A stretch of 64,000 nucleotides of DNA, taken from the NCBI RefSeq assembly GCF_900103915.1, contig NZ_FNIG01000004.1:124001-188000 (forward strand), in the 5' to 3' direction. Below the pieces are notes generated by a model. That model had not been told where the DNA came from. It was given only the letters and a program-made list of their open reading frames with translations, and searched no databases. Of the stretch, positions 46,189 through 54,518 are shown one piece after another (position 1 is the first letter of the stretch; every line of letters begins with the position of its first letter). The translations under genes and the position numbers were made by a program. Source of the stretch: Tenuibacillus multivorans. GTDB lineage: Bacteria; Bacillota; Bacilli; Bacillales; Alkalibacillaceae.

Positions 46189-46830
46189 ATGGAATGGATG
46201 ATACATGAAACGGAAATATTTGTGCGTCGAGAATTAGAAGGGGAAAGTTCGGGTCATGATTGGTGGCACATTAACCGTGTAACTAATATGGCAAGGCGGA
46301 TAGCGGAAGAAGAAGGCGCGGATTTGTTCATTTGCACGATGGCTGCGTTATTACATGATCTGGCCGATGATAAATTATATGAAAGTGAAGAAGCTGGATT
46401 AAAACGTATCCAAGAGTGGATTGACCAGATAGGCGTTAAACCGGATGAACAAGAACATATTTTAACGATTATCAAAACGATATCGTTCAAAGGTGGTCAT
46501 GGACCCGGTTTGAGCAGTTTAGAAGCTAAGGTTGTACAGGATGCAGACCGGTTAGATGCAATAGGTGCGATTGGTATTGCAAGATGCTTTGCGTATGCAG
46601 GGTCTAAGGGGCATATTATACACCACCCTGATGTTCAACCACGTGAGTCCATGACGACAGAGGAATACCGGAACAGTGAAGGAACAGGGATTAATCATTT
46701 TTATGAAAAATTACTGAAATTAAAAGATCTTATGAACACAAAAACAGGGTTTCAAATCGCGGAAAAGCGACATGAATATATGCAACAATTTCTAAATGAA
46801 TTTTGTGACGAATGGAATGGGATAACGTAA
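46189..46830 (+). CDS. HD domain phosphohydrolase, YpgQ/YedJ-like
   Basis: 213 residues. The metal ligands are visible in GHDWWHINRV, ALLHDLADDK and VVQDADRLDAIGAIG, followed by the RCFAYAG region. The length and order fit YpgQ/YedJ proteins; B. subtilis YpgQ is a metal-dependent dNTP pyrophosphohydrolase, so that activity is plausible. AAGGTGAGGGG precedes the ATG. Confidence 0.88.
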   Translation: MEWMIHETEIFVRRELEGESSGHDWWHINRVTNMARRIAEEEGADLFICTMAALLHDLADDKLYESEEAGLKRIQEWIDQIGVKPDEQEHILTIIKTISFKGGHGPGLSSLEAKVVQDADRLDAIGAIGIARCFAYAGSKGHIIHHPDVQPRESMTTEEYRNSEGTGINHFYEKLLKLKDLMNTKTGFQIAEKRHEYMQQFLNEFCDEWNGIT

Positions 46831-46949
46831 TAAACTGATATACATGAATTGACATTATAATGGCATCATTGTATATTATAGTTGACAAAAGAGATTTTAA
46901 CAGTCATGTTAGATGTATGAAATAAATATAATTAATTAAAACTAAAAGA

Positions 46950-46979
46950 AGAGATGGAATGCTGTAACATTCCATCTCT
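46950..46979 (-). terminator. Strong hairpin ending the 47-kb small-peptide transcript
   Basis: AGAGATGGAATG pairs perfectly with CATTCCATCTCT around a 6-nt loop; on the minus strand TCTTTTAGTTTT follows. Confidence 0.8.
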
Positions 46980-47020
46980 ATATAGCAGTATCCGTTTCCA
47001 CAAGGCAGGTGCTGTATCAT

Positions 47021-47149
47021 CTATTGGTTGTTTTTCTTTCTACCTTGCTTCTTCCACAAGCAAGGTAGTTCTTTTCTTTCCGACCGTGTAAATACAATCG
47101 GAATGATAAGAATAGGAATTTCTATGCCGAATAACGGCAATAATTCCAT
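47021..47149 (-). CDS. Small hydrophobic peptide, candidate type I toxin
   Basis: 42 residues. A hydrophobic N-terminus (MELLPLFGIEIPILIIPIVF) is followed by a basic tail. AGGAGGTGAT, a perfect ribosome site, lies 4 nt before the ATG. The sequence AAGCAAGGTAG occurs in the leader (47211-47201) and again late in the frame (47050-47040), with its complement CTACCTTGCTT between them (47068-47058). The leader can thus pair with the message body, as in known type I toxin mRNAs. I know no family match. It is monocistronic. Confidence 0.5.
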   Translation of the reverse strand: MELLPLFGIEIPILIIPIVFTRSERKELPCLWKKQGRKKNNQ

Positions 47150-47303
47150 AGGCATCACCTCCTCTCACGCCTAAGAAAGACGGTTAGAAGGTTACAGCCA
47201 CTACCTTGCTTAAACGAAATACTGCTTGTTTTTATTGTACACCATTTGCCTAACTAATAAAACAAAATACAGAACACATATTCTGACTGATATAGCCGTC
47301 GAT

Positions 47304-47460
47304 GATTGGGGACTCAATGAAGTTTTCGGGCAATCAAACGGATTAATGGGGGAATTATAACTCGTCATTGGGCACTCATCATGTATCATTGGGGAATTAA
47401 TTTGATTCATTGGGCGAATATTTATGTTGATTGGGGATTCACAGTAGGTGATTGGGGAAT
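47304..47460. repeat. Array E: eight ~21-nt repeats, core ATTGGGGAAT
   Basis: The G-runs start at 47308, 47328, about 47348, 47370, 47391, 47412, 47433 and 47454, so spacing settles at 21 nt. Cores vary as ATTGGGGACT, TTCGGGCAAT, ATGGGGGAAT, ATTGGGCACT, ATTGGGGAAT, ATTGGGCGAAT, ATTGGGGATT and ATTGGGGAAT. It is the longest array of the set. Confidence 0.85.
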
Positions 47461-47462
47461 AA

Positions 47463-47502
47463 GAAAATCCGTTACTGATTAAAAATCGGTAACGGATTTT
47501 TT
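47463..47502 (+). terminator. Hairpin with T-run after array E
   Basis: AAAATCCGTTAC pairs with GTAACGGATTTT around a 13-nt loop; more T follow. Confidence 0.75.
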
Positions 47503-47567
47503 ATGTCGCTACTTACACTGTCAATTACTTCCCAGGAGAATCCTTATAAAAAAGATTATTATTTTTA

Positions 47568-47606
47568 ACATATTACTTTGACACACACAGTAATATGTTA
47601 TATGAT
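47568..47606 (+). promoter_or_regulatory. padR promoter with overlapping inverted-repeat operator
   Basis: TTGACA (47578-47583), a 17-nt spacer and TATGAT (47601-47606). The inverted repeat ACATATTAC (47568-47576) and GTAATATGT (47590-47598) brackets the -35 and spacer, a fitting place for autorepression by PadR. Confidence 0.8.
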
Positions 47607-47629
47607 ATATTTCAGGAGGCGAGATAAGG

Positions 47630-47983
47630 ATGAGCTCAAATATATCAACAGATCTTATTCGCGGCCATACCGTTACCATCATTTTGAATATCTTGAGACA
47701 AGGTGACAGTTATGGTTACGAAATATACAAAAAAATTATTGAAATAAGTCAAAACCAATACGAACTAAAAGAGGCAACGTTGTATACAGCATTTCGCCGT
47801 TTACAGAAAGATGGCCTAATCACATCTTATTGGGGCGATGAAACGCAAGGCGGAAGACGTAAATATTATCGTATTACGGATGAAGGGCTTATGAAATATC
47901 AACAAAACAAGGAAGAATGGTTATTTGCTAAGGATGTTTTAGACCAATTAATTATGGGAGGGGAACAAAATGAATCTGACTAA
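47630..47983 (+). CDS. PadR family transcriptional regulator
   Basis: 117 residues. ILNILRQGDSYGYEIYKKI and LKEATLYTAFRRLQKDGLI, with GGRRKYYRITDEG, form the PadR winged helix, and one C-terminal helix serves dimerisation. AGGAGGCGAG precedes the ATG. It overlaps the next gene by 14 nt; such pairs usually repress their own operon. Confidence 0.92.
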   Translation: MSSNISTDLIRGHTVTIILNILRQGDSYGYEIYKKIIEISQNQYELKEATLYTAFRRLQKDGLITSYWGDETQGGRRKYYRITDEGLMKYQQNKEEWLFAKDVLDQLIMGGEQNESD

Positions 47984-48611
47984 AGAAGTTAGAAAATACA
48001 TTGATGATTTGTTTTCAGATGTCGGAAAAAGTCAGCAGCTATTCGATTTAAAACTAGAACTTGTAACCAATATGCATGAACGTATAAAGGATTACAAAAA
48101 GCAAGGTATGTCCGATGAAGAAGCACTAATGGAGGCTAAAGCTTCGATTGGTGATCTTAGTGGATTAGTAGAGGATATGCGTGAACATGGCCAAAACCAG
48201 GCGAAGCAGGAGGTATATAGTTCTATGACTAACCGCATTTCAACAGGCGGAATTGTCATCAGTGTGATGCTCATATTATTTGGATTGATGATGACTTTAA
48301 GTATGAATTTTATTGTTCCAGGACCAGCTAAATCAGGAACTAGTATTTTTATCGTTGTCGGCGGTGCAATCTTAACGTATAGTTTATTGGCTCGTGAAAC
48401 CTCTAAGAGATACGCAATGGATCGGTTACGCGCTGGGTTGTATGCCTTATCTACAGGTATTATATTATTTGCTATATTTGTAGGTGTGACATCAGGACTT
48501 GCAACGAAAGAGCTTTTTATCGCCTTTAGTTCATCCGCTTTTTTCGTTGTCGTGGGTGTAGGGTTACTCGTTCTATTAGTGTTAACAGAGCAAGTAAATC
48601 GGAAAAAATAA
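47970..48611 (+). CDS. Permease-prefix-domain membrane protein (PadR partner)
   Basis: 213 residues. The cytoplasmic N-terminus, LFSDVGKSQQLFDLKLEL and GMSDEEALMEAKASIGD, is the permease prefix/DUF1700-like domain found next to PadR genes. Four or five membrane segments follow. Probably a membrane-stress-related partner of the regulator. Its terminator was split by the 980-bp cassette. Confidence 0.85.
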   Translation: MNLTKEVRKYIDDLFSDVGKSQQLFDLKLELVTNMHERIKDYKKQGMSDEEALMEAKASIGDLSGLVEDMREHGQNQAKQEVYSSMTNRISTGGIVISVMLILFGLMMTLSMNFIVPGPAKSGTSIFIVVGGAILTYSLLARETSKRYAMDRLRAGLYALSTGIILFAIFVGVTSGLATKELFIAFSSSAFFVVVGVGLLVLLVLTEQVNRKK

Positions 48612-48671
48612 AGTGAGCGCAGGGTACCTAAGTAGTTCAGTTTTGGACTACAAACAATAAAAATGTATTAT

Positions 48672-48714
48672 AAAATTAGCGTTGAATTGCATAGCAATTT
48701 GATGCTAATTTTTC
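48672..48714. terminator. Hairpin near the left end of the cassette
   Basis: AAATTAGC and AATTGC pair with CAATT and GCTAATTTTT around a 4-nt loop. It may insulate the cassette. Confidence 0.5.
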
Positions 48715-48850
48715 ATTGCTATATCAATGTTCGTTTGTATTTTGAGTAGTTGTTTACACAGGAAAATGCAACCCAATTCGCAAAGCCACAATAATTATTG
48801 AAGAACTGCAAAATCACGTGCAAAAACTAATGCAATTCCGACAATAAAAA

Positions 48851-48884
48851 AGAGCAATTCCCTTATTGGAAAATGCTCAGTCTT
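48851..48884 (-). terminator. Terminator of the cassette lipoprotein gene
   Basis: On the minus strand GAGCATTTTCC and GGAATTGCTC form a stem, followed by TTTTTATT. Confidence 0.75.
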
Positions 48885-48931
48885 ATTAAACTAACGCCCC
48901 AGTTAGCGAAATATATAAATTATTTTTTCTA

Positions 48932-49393
48932 TTATTGTACTTCTACAACAAATGTATAAGAAGCTTCCCCTTTCGCCCATTCAGCTGGAATTTCAATGAT
49001 ATGTTTACCTTTCTCTGAGGGCAAAGTTATCTTATTTTGTTTTGATGATAATTCTGAACCATGACTTTCATCTTCCCATAAATACCCACTTAATTTAGGC
49101 TTAGAACCATCATCAAACTCAATTATTGCAGCTGCATTTGGTCTAACAATTTCTGTTTTCATATTAAATTCAGCCGGCATTTGGTAAGGTGCCAATCCAT
49201 CAGCAATAACCTTACCATCTGAAAAGAGTCCATCAACTTCCTAAGTATAAGTTCCTTTAATTGTTTCAACTTCGTTATTATTTATTTTTACTATAGCTTC
49301 AGGGGGTTCTTCATTTGCTGTATTTGAGCACCCCGATATAAGAAATAAGAACATCATTAGCATTATAAAATATAAATATTTCTTTTTAATCAA
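48932..49393 (-). pseudogene. Cassette-borne lipoprotein gene with an in-frame TAG
   Basis: From TTG 49393 (AAAGGGG about 10 nt upstream) the frame reads a signal peptide with lipobox LISGC, then an acidic domain. A TAG at 49241-49243 interrupts it after about 50 codons. The same frame then continues for about 100 codons to 48932, with SGYLWEDESHG and HIIEIPAEWAKG. TGG to TAG is the simplest lesion. A restart at TTG 49195 lacks a ribosome site. The domain is not recognised. Confidence 0.7.
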
Positions 49394-49644
49394 TACAAAT
49401 CAACCCCTTTCATAAATTAGACGTAAATTTATCTATAACGTTTCATTCTTATTACCCATATATAAGTTAATTATCCTAAAATTCTCTCAATTAGTTATAC
49501 AATTTGGATTGCAAAAAGACTTACATTTTAGCCTACAACTCCATATGATAAAAGTAGTTCAATTATGGGTACAAATTACATTTTTGTACTCCAAAACTGA
49601 ACTACTTACAGGGTACCACACTCCCTGCGCTTTCTTAATGTATA

Positions 49645-49806
49645 TTATTTATTTCTCAATTCCTCAAGCAATTGGATGATTTGTTTATTCTGCACCGTTT
49701 GTTTCTCGTTGTAATCTCTAATTTGCAAAAGCCACAGTAAAGCTAAAATGATTGCGATAATAGGAAGTAACGTTACGACAATTCCAATTAAACTAAAGCT
49801 AGCCAT
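49645..49806 (-). CDS. Small single-helix membrane protein
   Basis: 53 residues from ATG 49806, with GGGGGATCA upstream. One N-terminal helix (LIGIVVTLLPIIAIILALL) is followed by a charged coil rich in Gln and Glu (QNKQIIQLLEELRNK). It lies behind the 49.8-kb membrane protein gene on the same strand and is probably cotranscribed. Role unknown. Confidence 0.75.
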   Translation of the reverse strand: MASFSLIGIVVTLLPIIAIILALLWLLQIRDYNEKQTVQNKQIIQLLEELRNK

Positions 49807-49829
49807 TTTAATGATCCCCCTTTGTCCAT

Positions 49830-50375
49830 TTAATGATATTGTATATAATTTACAGTCATTCGTAAATCTAGGTTATGATGATGAGTTGGATATTCTTGCT
49901 GATTTTCTGGAAAGCTAATAAAAATGAATGCCACTATCACACATGTTATGAATAAAAGTTTATAATTTAAATCGTAATGTTTAGCCACTGAGAATATCGT
50001 GATCCCGGTTAAAAAAGCTAGAGCCATCATGATTAAGAAATGCACTTCATAGATGTCAAACATCATAATGAGCATGACACCCATCATCGAGGCCATCAAA
50101 CCAGAGAAAAATCCCTCAACTTGACATTTGATTCCAAATTTTGTTCCAATCAATATGCCATTTAGCATACCTATGCCAATAGCTAAAAGAGTGGCTACCA
50201 TAGGTTTTTCACTAAATGGGTACCACACGATAAATCCTATAGCTAGTCCGAACGAAGAGGTTAAGACCATCGTGGTCAGCATCGATTCCATTTGTTTTCC
50301 TGTTGGATGTATAAAAAAAGTTACAACAAGTAAATTAAGGATTAAAATGGCGACAGAATATAGCGTAATGCCCAT
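49830..50375 (-). CDS. Met-rich membrane protein, possibly copper-responsive
   Basis: 181 residues with about six membrane segments, many Met in the middle (GLMASMMGVMLIMMF) and a C-terminal THHHNLD. Family not recognised. GGAGGTCGCCC precedes the ATG. A CsoR-like half-palindrome lies 60-80 nt upstream, and the gene is divergent from copZ-csoR-copA. A part in copper handling is inferred from position, the operator and the Met/His content. Confidence 0.7.
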   Translation of the reverse strand: MGITLYSVAILILNLLVVTFFIHPTGKQMESMLTTMVLTSSFGLAIGFIVWYPFSEKPMVATLLAIGIGMLNGILIGTKFGIKCQVEGFFSGLMASMMGVMLIMMFDIYEVHFLIMMALAFLTGITIFSVAKHYDLNYKLLFITCVIVAFIFISFPENQQEYPTHHHNLDLRMTVNYIQYH

Positions 50376-50436
50376 GGGCGACCTCCTTGTAGCTATTCAT
50401 ATTAAAATATACGTTAATACCTTCATAGTATGCTAA

Positions 50437-50452
50437 ATATTTTAGGGGGTAT
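50437..50452. promoter_or_regulatory. CsoR-like site upstream of the 49.8-kb membrane gene
   Basis: ATATTTTAGGGGGTAT. The right half TAGGGGGTAT equals the two clear CsoR sites nearby; the left half is degenerate and the site is 1 nt shorter. Confidence 0.55.
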
Positions 50453-50508
50453 ATGGAAGAAAAGCTTATATTGATAAACAAAATATATAGGATTTTTGAG
50501 CAAGTCAT

Positions 50509-50537
50509 TTGAATACCTTTCGGGGGTATGATATATT
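50509..50537 (+). promoter_or_regulatory. copZ promoter with CsoR operator in the spacer
   Basis: TTGAAT (50509-50514), a 17-nt spacer and TATATT (50532-50537). ATACCTTTCGGGGGTAT (50513-50529) fills the spacer and matches the known Bacillus CsoR operator pattern. Confidence 0.88.
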
Positions 50538-50569
50538 TTAGTCGAAACATAAAAGAAAGGGGATTTTAT

Positions 50570-50779
50570 ATGAAAGACCTAACTTTACAAGTTCAAGGTA
50601 TGTCTTGTGGTCACTGTGTATCTTCTGTTGAAGGTGCGTTAAACGAATTAGATGGCATCTCAGAAGTTAACGTTAATCTAGGTGAAGGAAAGGTAGACGT
50701 TAAGTACGATGAAGCCAAAGTTACAGTTGACCAAATGAAAGAAGCAATCGATGAACAAGGCTACGATGTTGTGGCATAA
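50570..50779 (+). CDS. copZ: Copper chaperone CopZ
   Basis: 69 residues, one HMA domain. GMSCGHC gives the CxxC copper site (MSCGHC with a His between). The rest, VEGALNELDGISEVNVNL and AIDEQGYDVVA, is typical CopZ. AAAGGGG precedes the ATG. It delivers Cu(I) to the CopA N-terminal domains. Confidence 0.95.
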   Translation: MKDLTLQVQGMSCGHCVSSVEGALNELDGISEVNVNLGEGKVDVKYDEAKVTVDQMKEAIDEQGYDVVA

Positions 50780-50862
50780 TTATAATCCCCGTTCATAAGG
50801 AGCGGGGATTTATTATGATATACGTAGATTCCCAATCTGAAATTAAAAATAGACATATATAT

Positions 50863-50890
50863 TTGACAAAATACATTAGGGGGGTATAGT
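50863..50890 (+). promoter_or_regulatory. csoR-copA promoter with CsoR operator
   Basis: TTGACA (50863-50868), a 16-nt spacer and TATAGT (50885-50890). ATACATTAGGGGGGTAT (50871-50887) lies in the spacer. Confidence 0.88.
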
Positions 50891-50913
50891 ATATAACGTG
50901 AGAGGTGATAGAA

Positions 50914-51231
50914 ATGAATGATAAAGATGTGAAGGTTGTTAATCAAGATGAACCGGTTGTTCCGCGAACAAATTCGGAAAAGGAACGTGTTTCAAACCGA
51001 TTGAAGCGTATAGAAGGTCAAGTTCGCGGTCTTCAAAAAATGATTGAAGAAGATCGGTACTGTGTTGACGTCCTAGTTCAAATATCAGCTGTTAAGGCCG
51101 CTTTGGATAAAGTAGGCTATCAAATGTTAGAACGTCACGCCAAGATGTGTGTGACGAACGCGGTAAAAGAAGGTAATGGGGAAGAGTATATGGATGAACT
51201 TATGAAAGTGATTAATCAGTATTCTAAATAA
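50914..51231 (+). CDS. csoR: Copper-sensing repressor CsoR
   Basis: 105 residues from ATG 50914, with AGAGGTGAT 4 nt upstream. All-helical tetrameric repressor that releases DNA on binding Cu(I). The ligands Cys50, His75 and Cys79 are all present (DRYCVDVL; ERHAKMC). NRLKRIEGQVRGLQKMIEED is the conserved DNA-binding helix. copA follows by 21 nt. Confidence 0.95.
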   Translation: MNDKDVKVVNQDEPVVPRTNSEKERVSNRLKRIEGQVRGLQKMIEEDRYCVDVLVQISAVKAALDKVGYQMLERHAKMCVTNAVKEGNGEEYMDELMKVINQYSK

Positions 51232-51252
51232 GTCGGGAAAGGAGAGAGATAG

Positions 51253-53673
51253 ATGAGTACCGAGGAAAAGGAACGAAAACAGACCCAATTAGATGTAACA
51301 GGCATGACGTGTTCGGCTTGTTCAACCAGAATTGAAAAAGCTTTAACTAAAATGGATGGTGTGGATGCGAACGTTAACTTGTCGATGGAAAAAGCGTCTG
51401 TCACCTATGATGAAGATCAAACGTCTGTGAATGATATCGTTGAACGTATCAATAAATTAGGGTATGGCGTACAAGAAGAGAAAGTAGAACTCGACATCAG
51501 GGGCATGACATGTGCGGCATGTTCGACTCGTATTGAAAAAGGGCTCTCCCGTATGGAAGGGATTTCTCAAGCTAATGTCAATTTAGCAACTGAGTCAGGC
51601 ACAATTGAATATACCCCTGGTATCGTATCCATTGAAGATGTTTTAGAGAAGGTCAAAAAGTTAGGTTACGAAGCATTTGTTAGACAAGATGACCAGGAAC
51701 AACAATCACATAAGGAAAAAGAAATTCAAAATAAACGAAATAAATTTATATTTTCTGCCATCTTATCAGCACCACTTTTATTAACCATGATTGGTCATAT
51801 GCCATTTGACATAGGACTGACTGTTCCGGCATTTATTGCGAATCCCTGGATACAGTTCATATTGGCTACGATCGTTCAATTTTATATCGGTTGGCCGTTT
51901 TATACCGGTGCATATCGTGCGTTAACGAATAAAAGTGCCAACATGGATGTGCTCGTAGCACTTGGAACTTCCGCTGCGTACTTCTACAGTGTCGTTCAAA
52001 CGCTTATGTGGCACCAAGGCATAGTTGACAGTCCAGACTTATATTTTGAAACGAGTGCGATTTTAATTACATTAATTATTTTAGGTAAATATTTTGAAGC
52101 ACTTGCTAAAGGTCGTACAACGACAGCTATTACAAATCTGTTGAAATTACAAGCTAAGGAAGCAACCATTTTAAGGGATGGACAAGAAGAACGAATTCCC
52201 GTTGAGCAGGTTCAAGTTGGCGATCATATCATTGTTAAGCCTGGTGAAAAAATTCCAGTAGATGGTGAGGTCATAGAAGGTTCTACCTCGATTGATGAAT
52301 CGATGATTACGGGTGAGTCGATCCCAGTTGATAAGGCAGAAGATGATGCTGTCATTGGTTCGACGATTAATAAAAACGGTACGATTACAATGACCGCGAA
52401 AAAAGTTGGTAAGGATACTGCGCTAGCAGGGATTATTAAAATCGTCGAAGAAGCTCAAGGATCCAAAGCACCGATTCAACGTATGGCCGATAAAATTTCA
52501 GGTATTTTCGTCCCGATTGTTGTCGGAATTGCAGTCGTCACTTTTGCGACGTGGTTCTTTATCGTTGACCCAGGCATCTGGTCATCAGCACTTGAAGCAT
52601 CCATTGCTGTATTAGTTATTGCGTGTCCATGTGCTTTAGGTTTAGCGACACCAACTTCAATTATGGTAGGCTCTGGTCGTGGAGCTGAACATGGTATTCT
52701 ATTTAAAGGCGGGGAATATTTAGAAGGCACACAAGCCATTGAAGCTGTATTATTAGATAAAACAGGTACCATTACAGAAGGGAAACCCCGCGTTACGAAC
52801 GTTGTGACAGTATCAGGTGCTGAAGAGGACTTTCGATTAGTCGCTGCTGCTGAAAAGCGTTCTGAACATCCTTTGGCTAATGCCATCATGGCCTATACAA
52901 CGGAGAATGATATGACAGTTCAAGATCCTAATTCATTCGAAGCTGTTTCAGGACACGGTATTGAAGCAAGGGTAGAAAGTCATAACGTATTAGTAGGCTC
53001 ACGTAAATTACTGACTGAAAAAGGTATTAACACTAAGTTAGCAGAAGAAAAACTTCAAGAATTTGAACGAGAAGGTCAAACAGCTATATTGGCAGCAATT
53101 GATGGGGAATTACGATTTGCCGTTGGAATTGCGGATACCGTTAAACCAACTTCACAACAAGCGATTAAAGAACTTCAAGCTATTGGTATAGATGTTTATA
53201 TGATGACGGGTGATAATACCCGTACAGCAAAGGCCGTCGCAAGAGAAGTCGGCATTCCTGAAACGAATGTCTTTGCAGAAGTACTGCCAGAACATAAGGC
53301 AGGTAAAGTAAAAGAACTTCAAGAAGCAGGTAAAAAAGTCGCCATGGTGGGTGATGGCATTAATGATGCGCCTGCATTAGCAACTGCTGATATCGGTATG
53401 GCAATCGGAACCGGTACGGATGTTGCGATTGAATCAGCTGATGTTACATTAGTCGGTGGCGATTTATCAAACATTGCACAGGCGATTAAATTGAGTAAGA
53501 CTACGATGCGCAACATTAAACAAAACTTATTCTGGGCGCTTTTCTATAACAGTGCCGGAATTCCTGTTGCTGCTTTAGGATTCCTTGCGCCATGGTTAGC
53601 AGGTGCAGCGATGGCGTTTAGCTCCGTCTCAGTCGTATCAAACTCATTGAGATTGAAAAAACAGCAAATATAA
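51253..53673 (+). CDS. copA: Cu(I)-exporting P1B-type ATPase CopA
   Basis: 806 residues. Two N-terminal HMA domains with CxxC at residues 20-23 and 87-90. Eight membrane segments are expected; the CPC motif is at 458-460 ([11 protein letters not shown]). Phosphorylated Asp502 lies in [18 protein letters not shown] is the nucleotide-domain HP motif and [13 protein letters not shown] the hinge. Everything needed for copper export is intact. GGAGAGAG precedes the ATG. Confidence 0.97.
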   Translation: MSTEEKERKQTQLDVTGMTCSACSTRIEKALTKMDGVDANVNLSMEKASVTYDEDQTSVNDIVERINKLGYGVQEEKVELDIRGMTCAACSTRIEKGLSRMEGISQANVNLATESGTIEYTPGIVSIEDVLEKVKKLGYEAFVRQDDQEQQSHKEKEIQNKRNKFIFSAILSAPLLLTMIGHMPFDIGLTVPAFIANPWIQFILATIVQFYIGWPFYTGAYRALTNKSANMDVLVALGTSAAYFYSVVQTLMWHQGIVDSPDLYFETSAILITLIILGKYFEALAKGRTTTAITNLLKLQAKEATILRDGQEERIPVEQVQVGDHIIVKPGEKIPVDGEVIEGSTSIDESMITGESIPVDKAEDDAVIGSTINKNGTITMTAKKVGKDTALAGIIKIVEEAQGSKAPIQRMADKISGIFVPIVVGIAVVTFATWFFIVDPGIWSSALEASIAVLVIACPCALGLATPTSIMVGSGRGAEHGILFKGGEYLEGTQAIEAVLLDKTGTITEGKPRVTNVVTVSGAEEDFRLVAAAEKRSEHPLANAIMAYTTENDMTVQDPNSFEAVSGHGIEARVESHNVLVGSRKLLTEKGINTKLAEEKLQEFEREGQTAILAAIDGELRFAVGIADTVKPTSQQAIKELQAIGIDVYMMTGDNTRTAKAVAREVGIPETNVFAEVLPEHKAGKVKELQEAGKKVAMVGDGINDAPALATADIGMAIGTGTDVAIESADVTLVGGDLSNIAQAIKLSKTTMRNIKQNLFWALFYNSAGIPVAALGFLAPWLAGAAMAFSSVSVVSNSLRLKKQQI

Positions 53674-53683
53674 CAATCACCGT

Positions 53684-53716
53684 ATGATCCCGTTTTTTTC
53701 GGGGTCATTTTTTTGT
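53684..53716 (+). terminator. Terminator of the cop operon
   Basis: ATGATCCCG pairs with CGGGGTCAT around a 7-nt loop, followed by a run of T. Confidence 0.88.
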
Positions 53717-53792
53717 GATTAAAGTTAATATTTTTAGATAATTCCAGCAAGTATTAATAAAATGATATTATAATTGAAGAAGGGGTGTTTTT

Positions 53793-54233
53793 ATGTACGA
53801 GGAGTCAGATTACATATTTGATATTGATGAAGAAGATCCGGGAGGGTTTTGGCGTCGCTTATTGGCATTAATAATAGATGCTATTATAGTTGGTCTACCT
53901 GTTTCAGCCGTTGTCCTTTTGTTTATGGGTGAGGGAGCACCAGCTGAAGCTGCGATTGATCTTATTATGTTTTTGTATGGTGTTATTGTACCAGTTGTAT
54001 GGAGCGGATATGTTGTAGGAAAGTATATTATGGGGGTGCGGATTGTGAAAGAGAATGGTGATAAATTAGGGATTGGCACGATGCTGATGCGTAATTTAGT
54101 TGCGGGTATAGCTTATGTTATTACTTTTGGGATATTACTTATTGTTAGTATATTAATGGTTGCGATCCGTGATGACAAAAAGGCGGTTCATGATTTTGTT
54201 GCCGGGACTAGAGTAATTAGGAGCAATCGCTAA
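53793..54233 (+). CDS. RDD family membrane protein
   Basis: 146 residues. GGFWRRLLALIIDAIIVGLP carries the Arg-Asp of the RDD motif (R and D in the first helix), then GKYIMGVRIVKENGDKLG and KKAVHDFVAGTRVI complete the domain. Three membrane segments. Family members have been linked to ion exchange, but the role here is open. Confidence 0.9.
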   Translation: MYEESDYIFDIDEEDPGGFWRRLLALIIDAIIVGLPVSAVVLLFMGEGAPAEAAIDLIMFLYGVIVPVVWSGYVVGKYIMGVRIVKENGDKLGIGTMLMRNLVAGIAYVITFGILLIVSILMVAIRDDKKAVHDFVAGTRVIRSNR

Positions 54234-54303
54234 AGTTTGTAATTTTTTTACCTGTTAAATCTTAAGTTTAAAGTTGGTTAATGAAACTCGGTATCCATTA
54301 AAA

Positions 54304-54376
54304 AAGTACCACTCATCAAAAGACGGCAGACATAACAATGCTTGTGGGTCTTTTGATAAGTAGTGCTTCTATTTTT
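54304..54376 (+). terminator. Long hairpin behind the RDD gene
   Basis: ATCAAAAGAC pairs with GTCTTTTGAT around a 23-nt loop, with partial pairing outside (AGTACCACT with AGTAGTGCTT) and a T-rich tail. From 54377 to 54518 I see nothing recognisable. Confidence 0.6.
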
Positions 54377-54518
54377 AATATATATTTTATCATTCCCGGC
54401 GAGAAGACTCCCTCCTCAAGGAATATTGTCATCACAACGTCGAGTATTTTAAATTTCAAGCTAACGAGTAACTAAGGCATTAGCACGCTGTGTTTTTAGG
54501 TACTGTGTGTTTTTTATT

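Larger units (their letters stand above)
48629..49608. mobile_element. 980-bp transposase-free mobile cassette with lipoprotein passenger
   Basis: The left end starts TAAGTAGTTCAGTTTTGGA (48629 onward); the right end (49586-49608) is its inverted copy, 22 of 23 bases matching. CAGGGTACC flanks the element at 48620-48628 and 49609-49617, a 9-bp target duplication. Removing the element and one copy restores GCGCAGGG...CCCTGCGC followed by TTTCTT, a terminator for the PadR operon. Inside are one lipoprotein gene and its hairpins, and no transposase. It fits the mobile insertion cassettes known from B. cereus (IS231-type MICs). Confidence 0.85.

Noticed and set aside
46882-46910. Promoter for an antisense RNA against the small-peptide mRNA
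   Set aside because: TTGACA is perfect but the sequence 17 nt later (CATGTT) is a poor -10; kept only as a remark.
47210-47410. Open frame of 66 codons on the minus strand with a repeating Ser-Pro-Asn pattern
   Set aside because: It is only the translation of the 21-nt array; no ribosome site, and the pattern follows from the repeat period.
52476-52889. Open frame of 137 codons antisense to copA
   Set aside because: Shadow of the strongly conserved copA frame.
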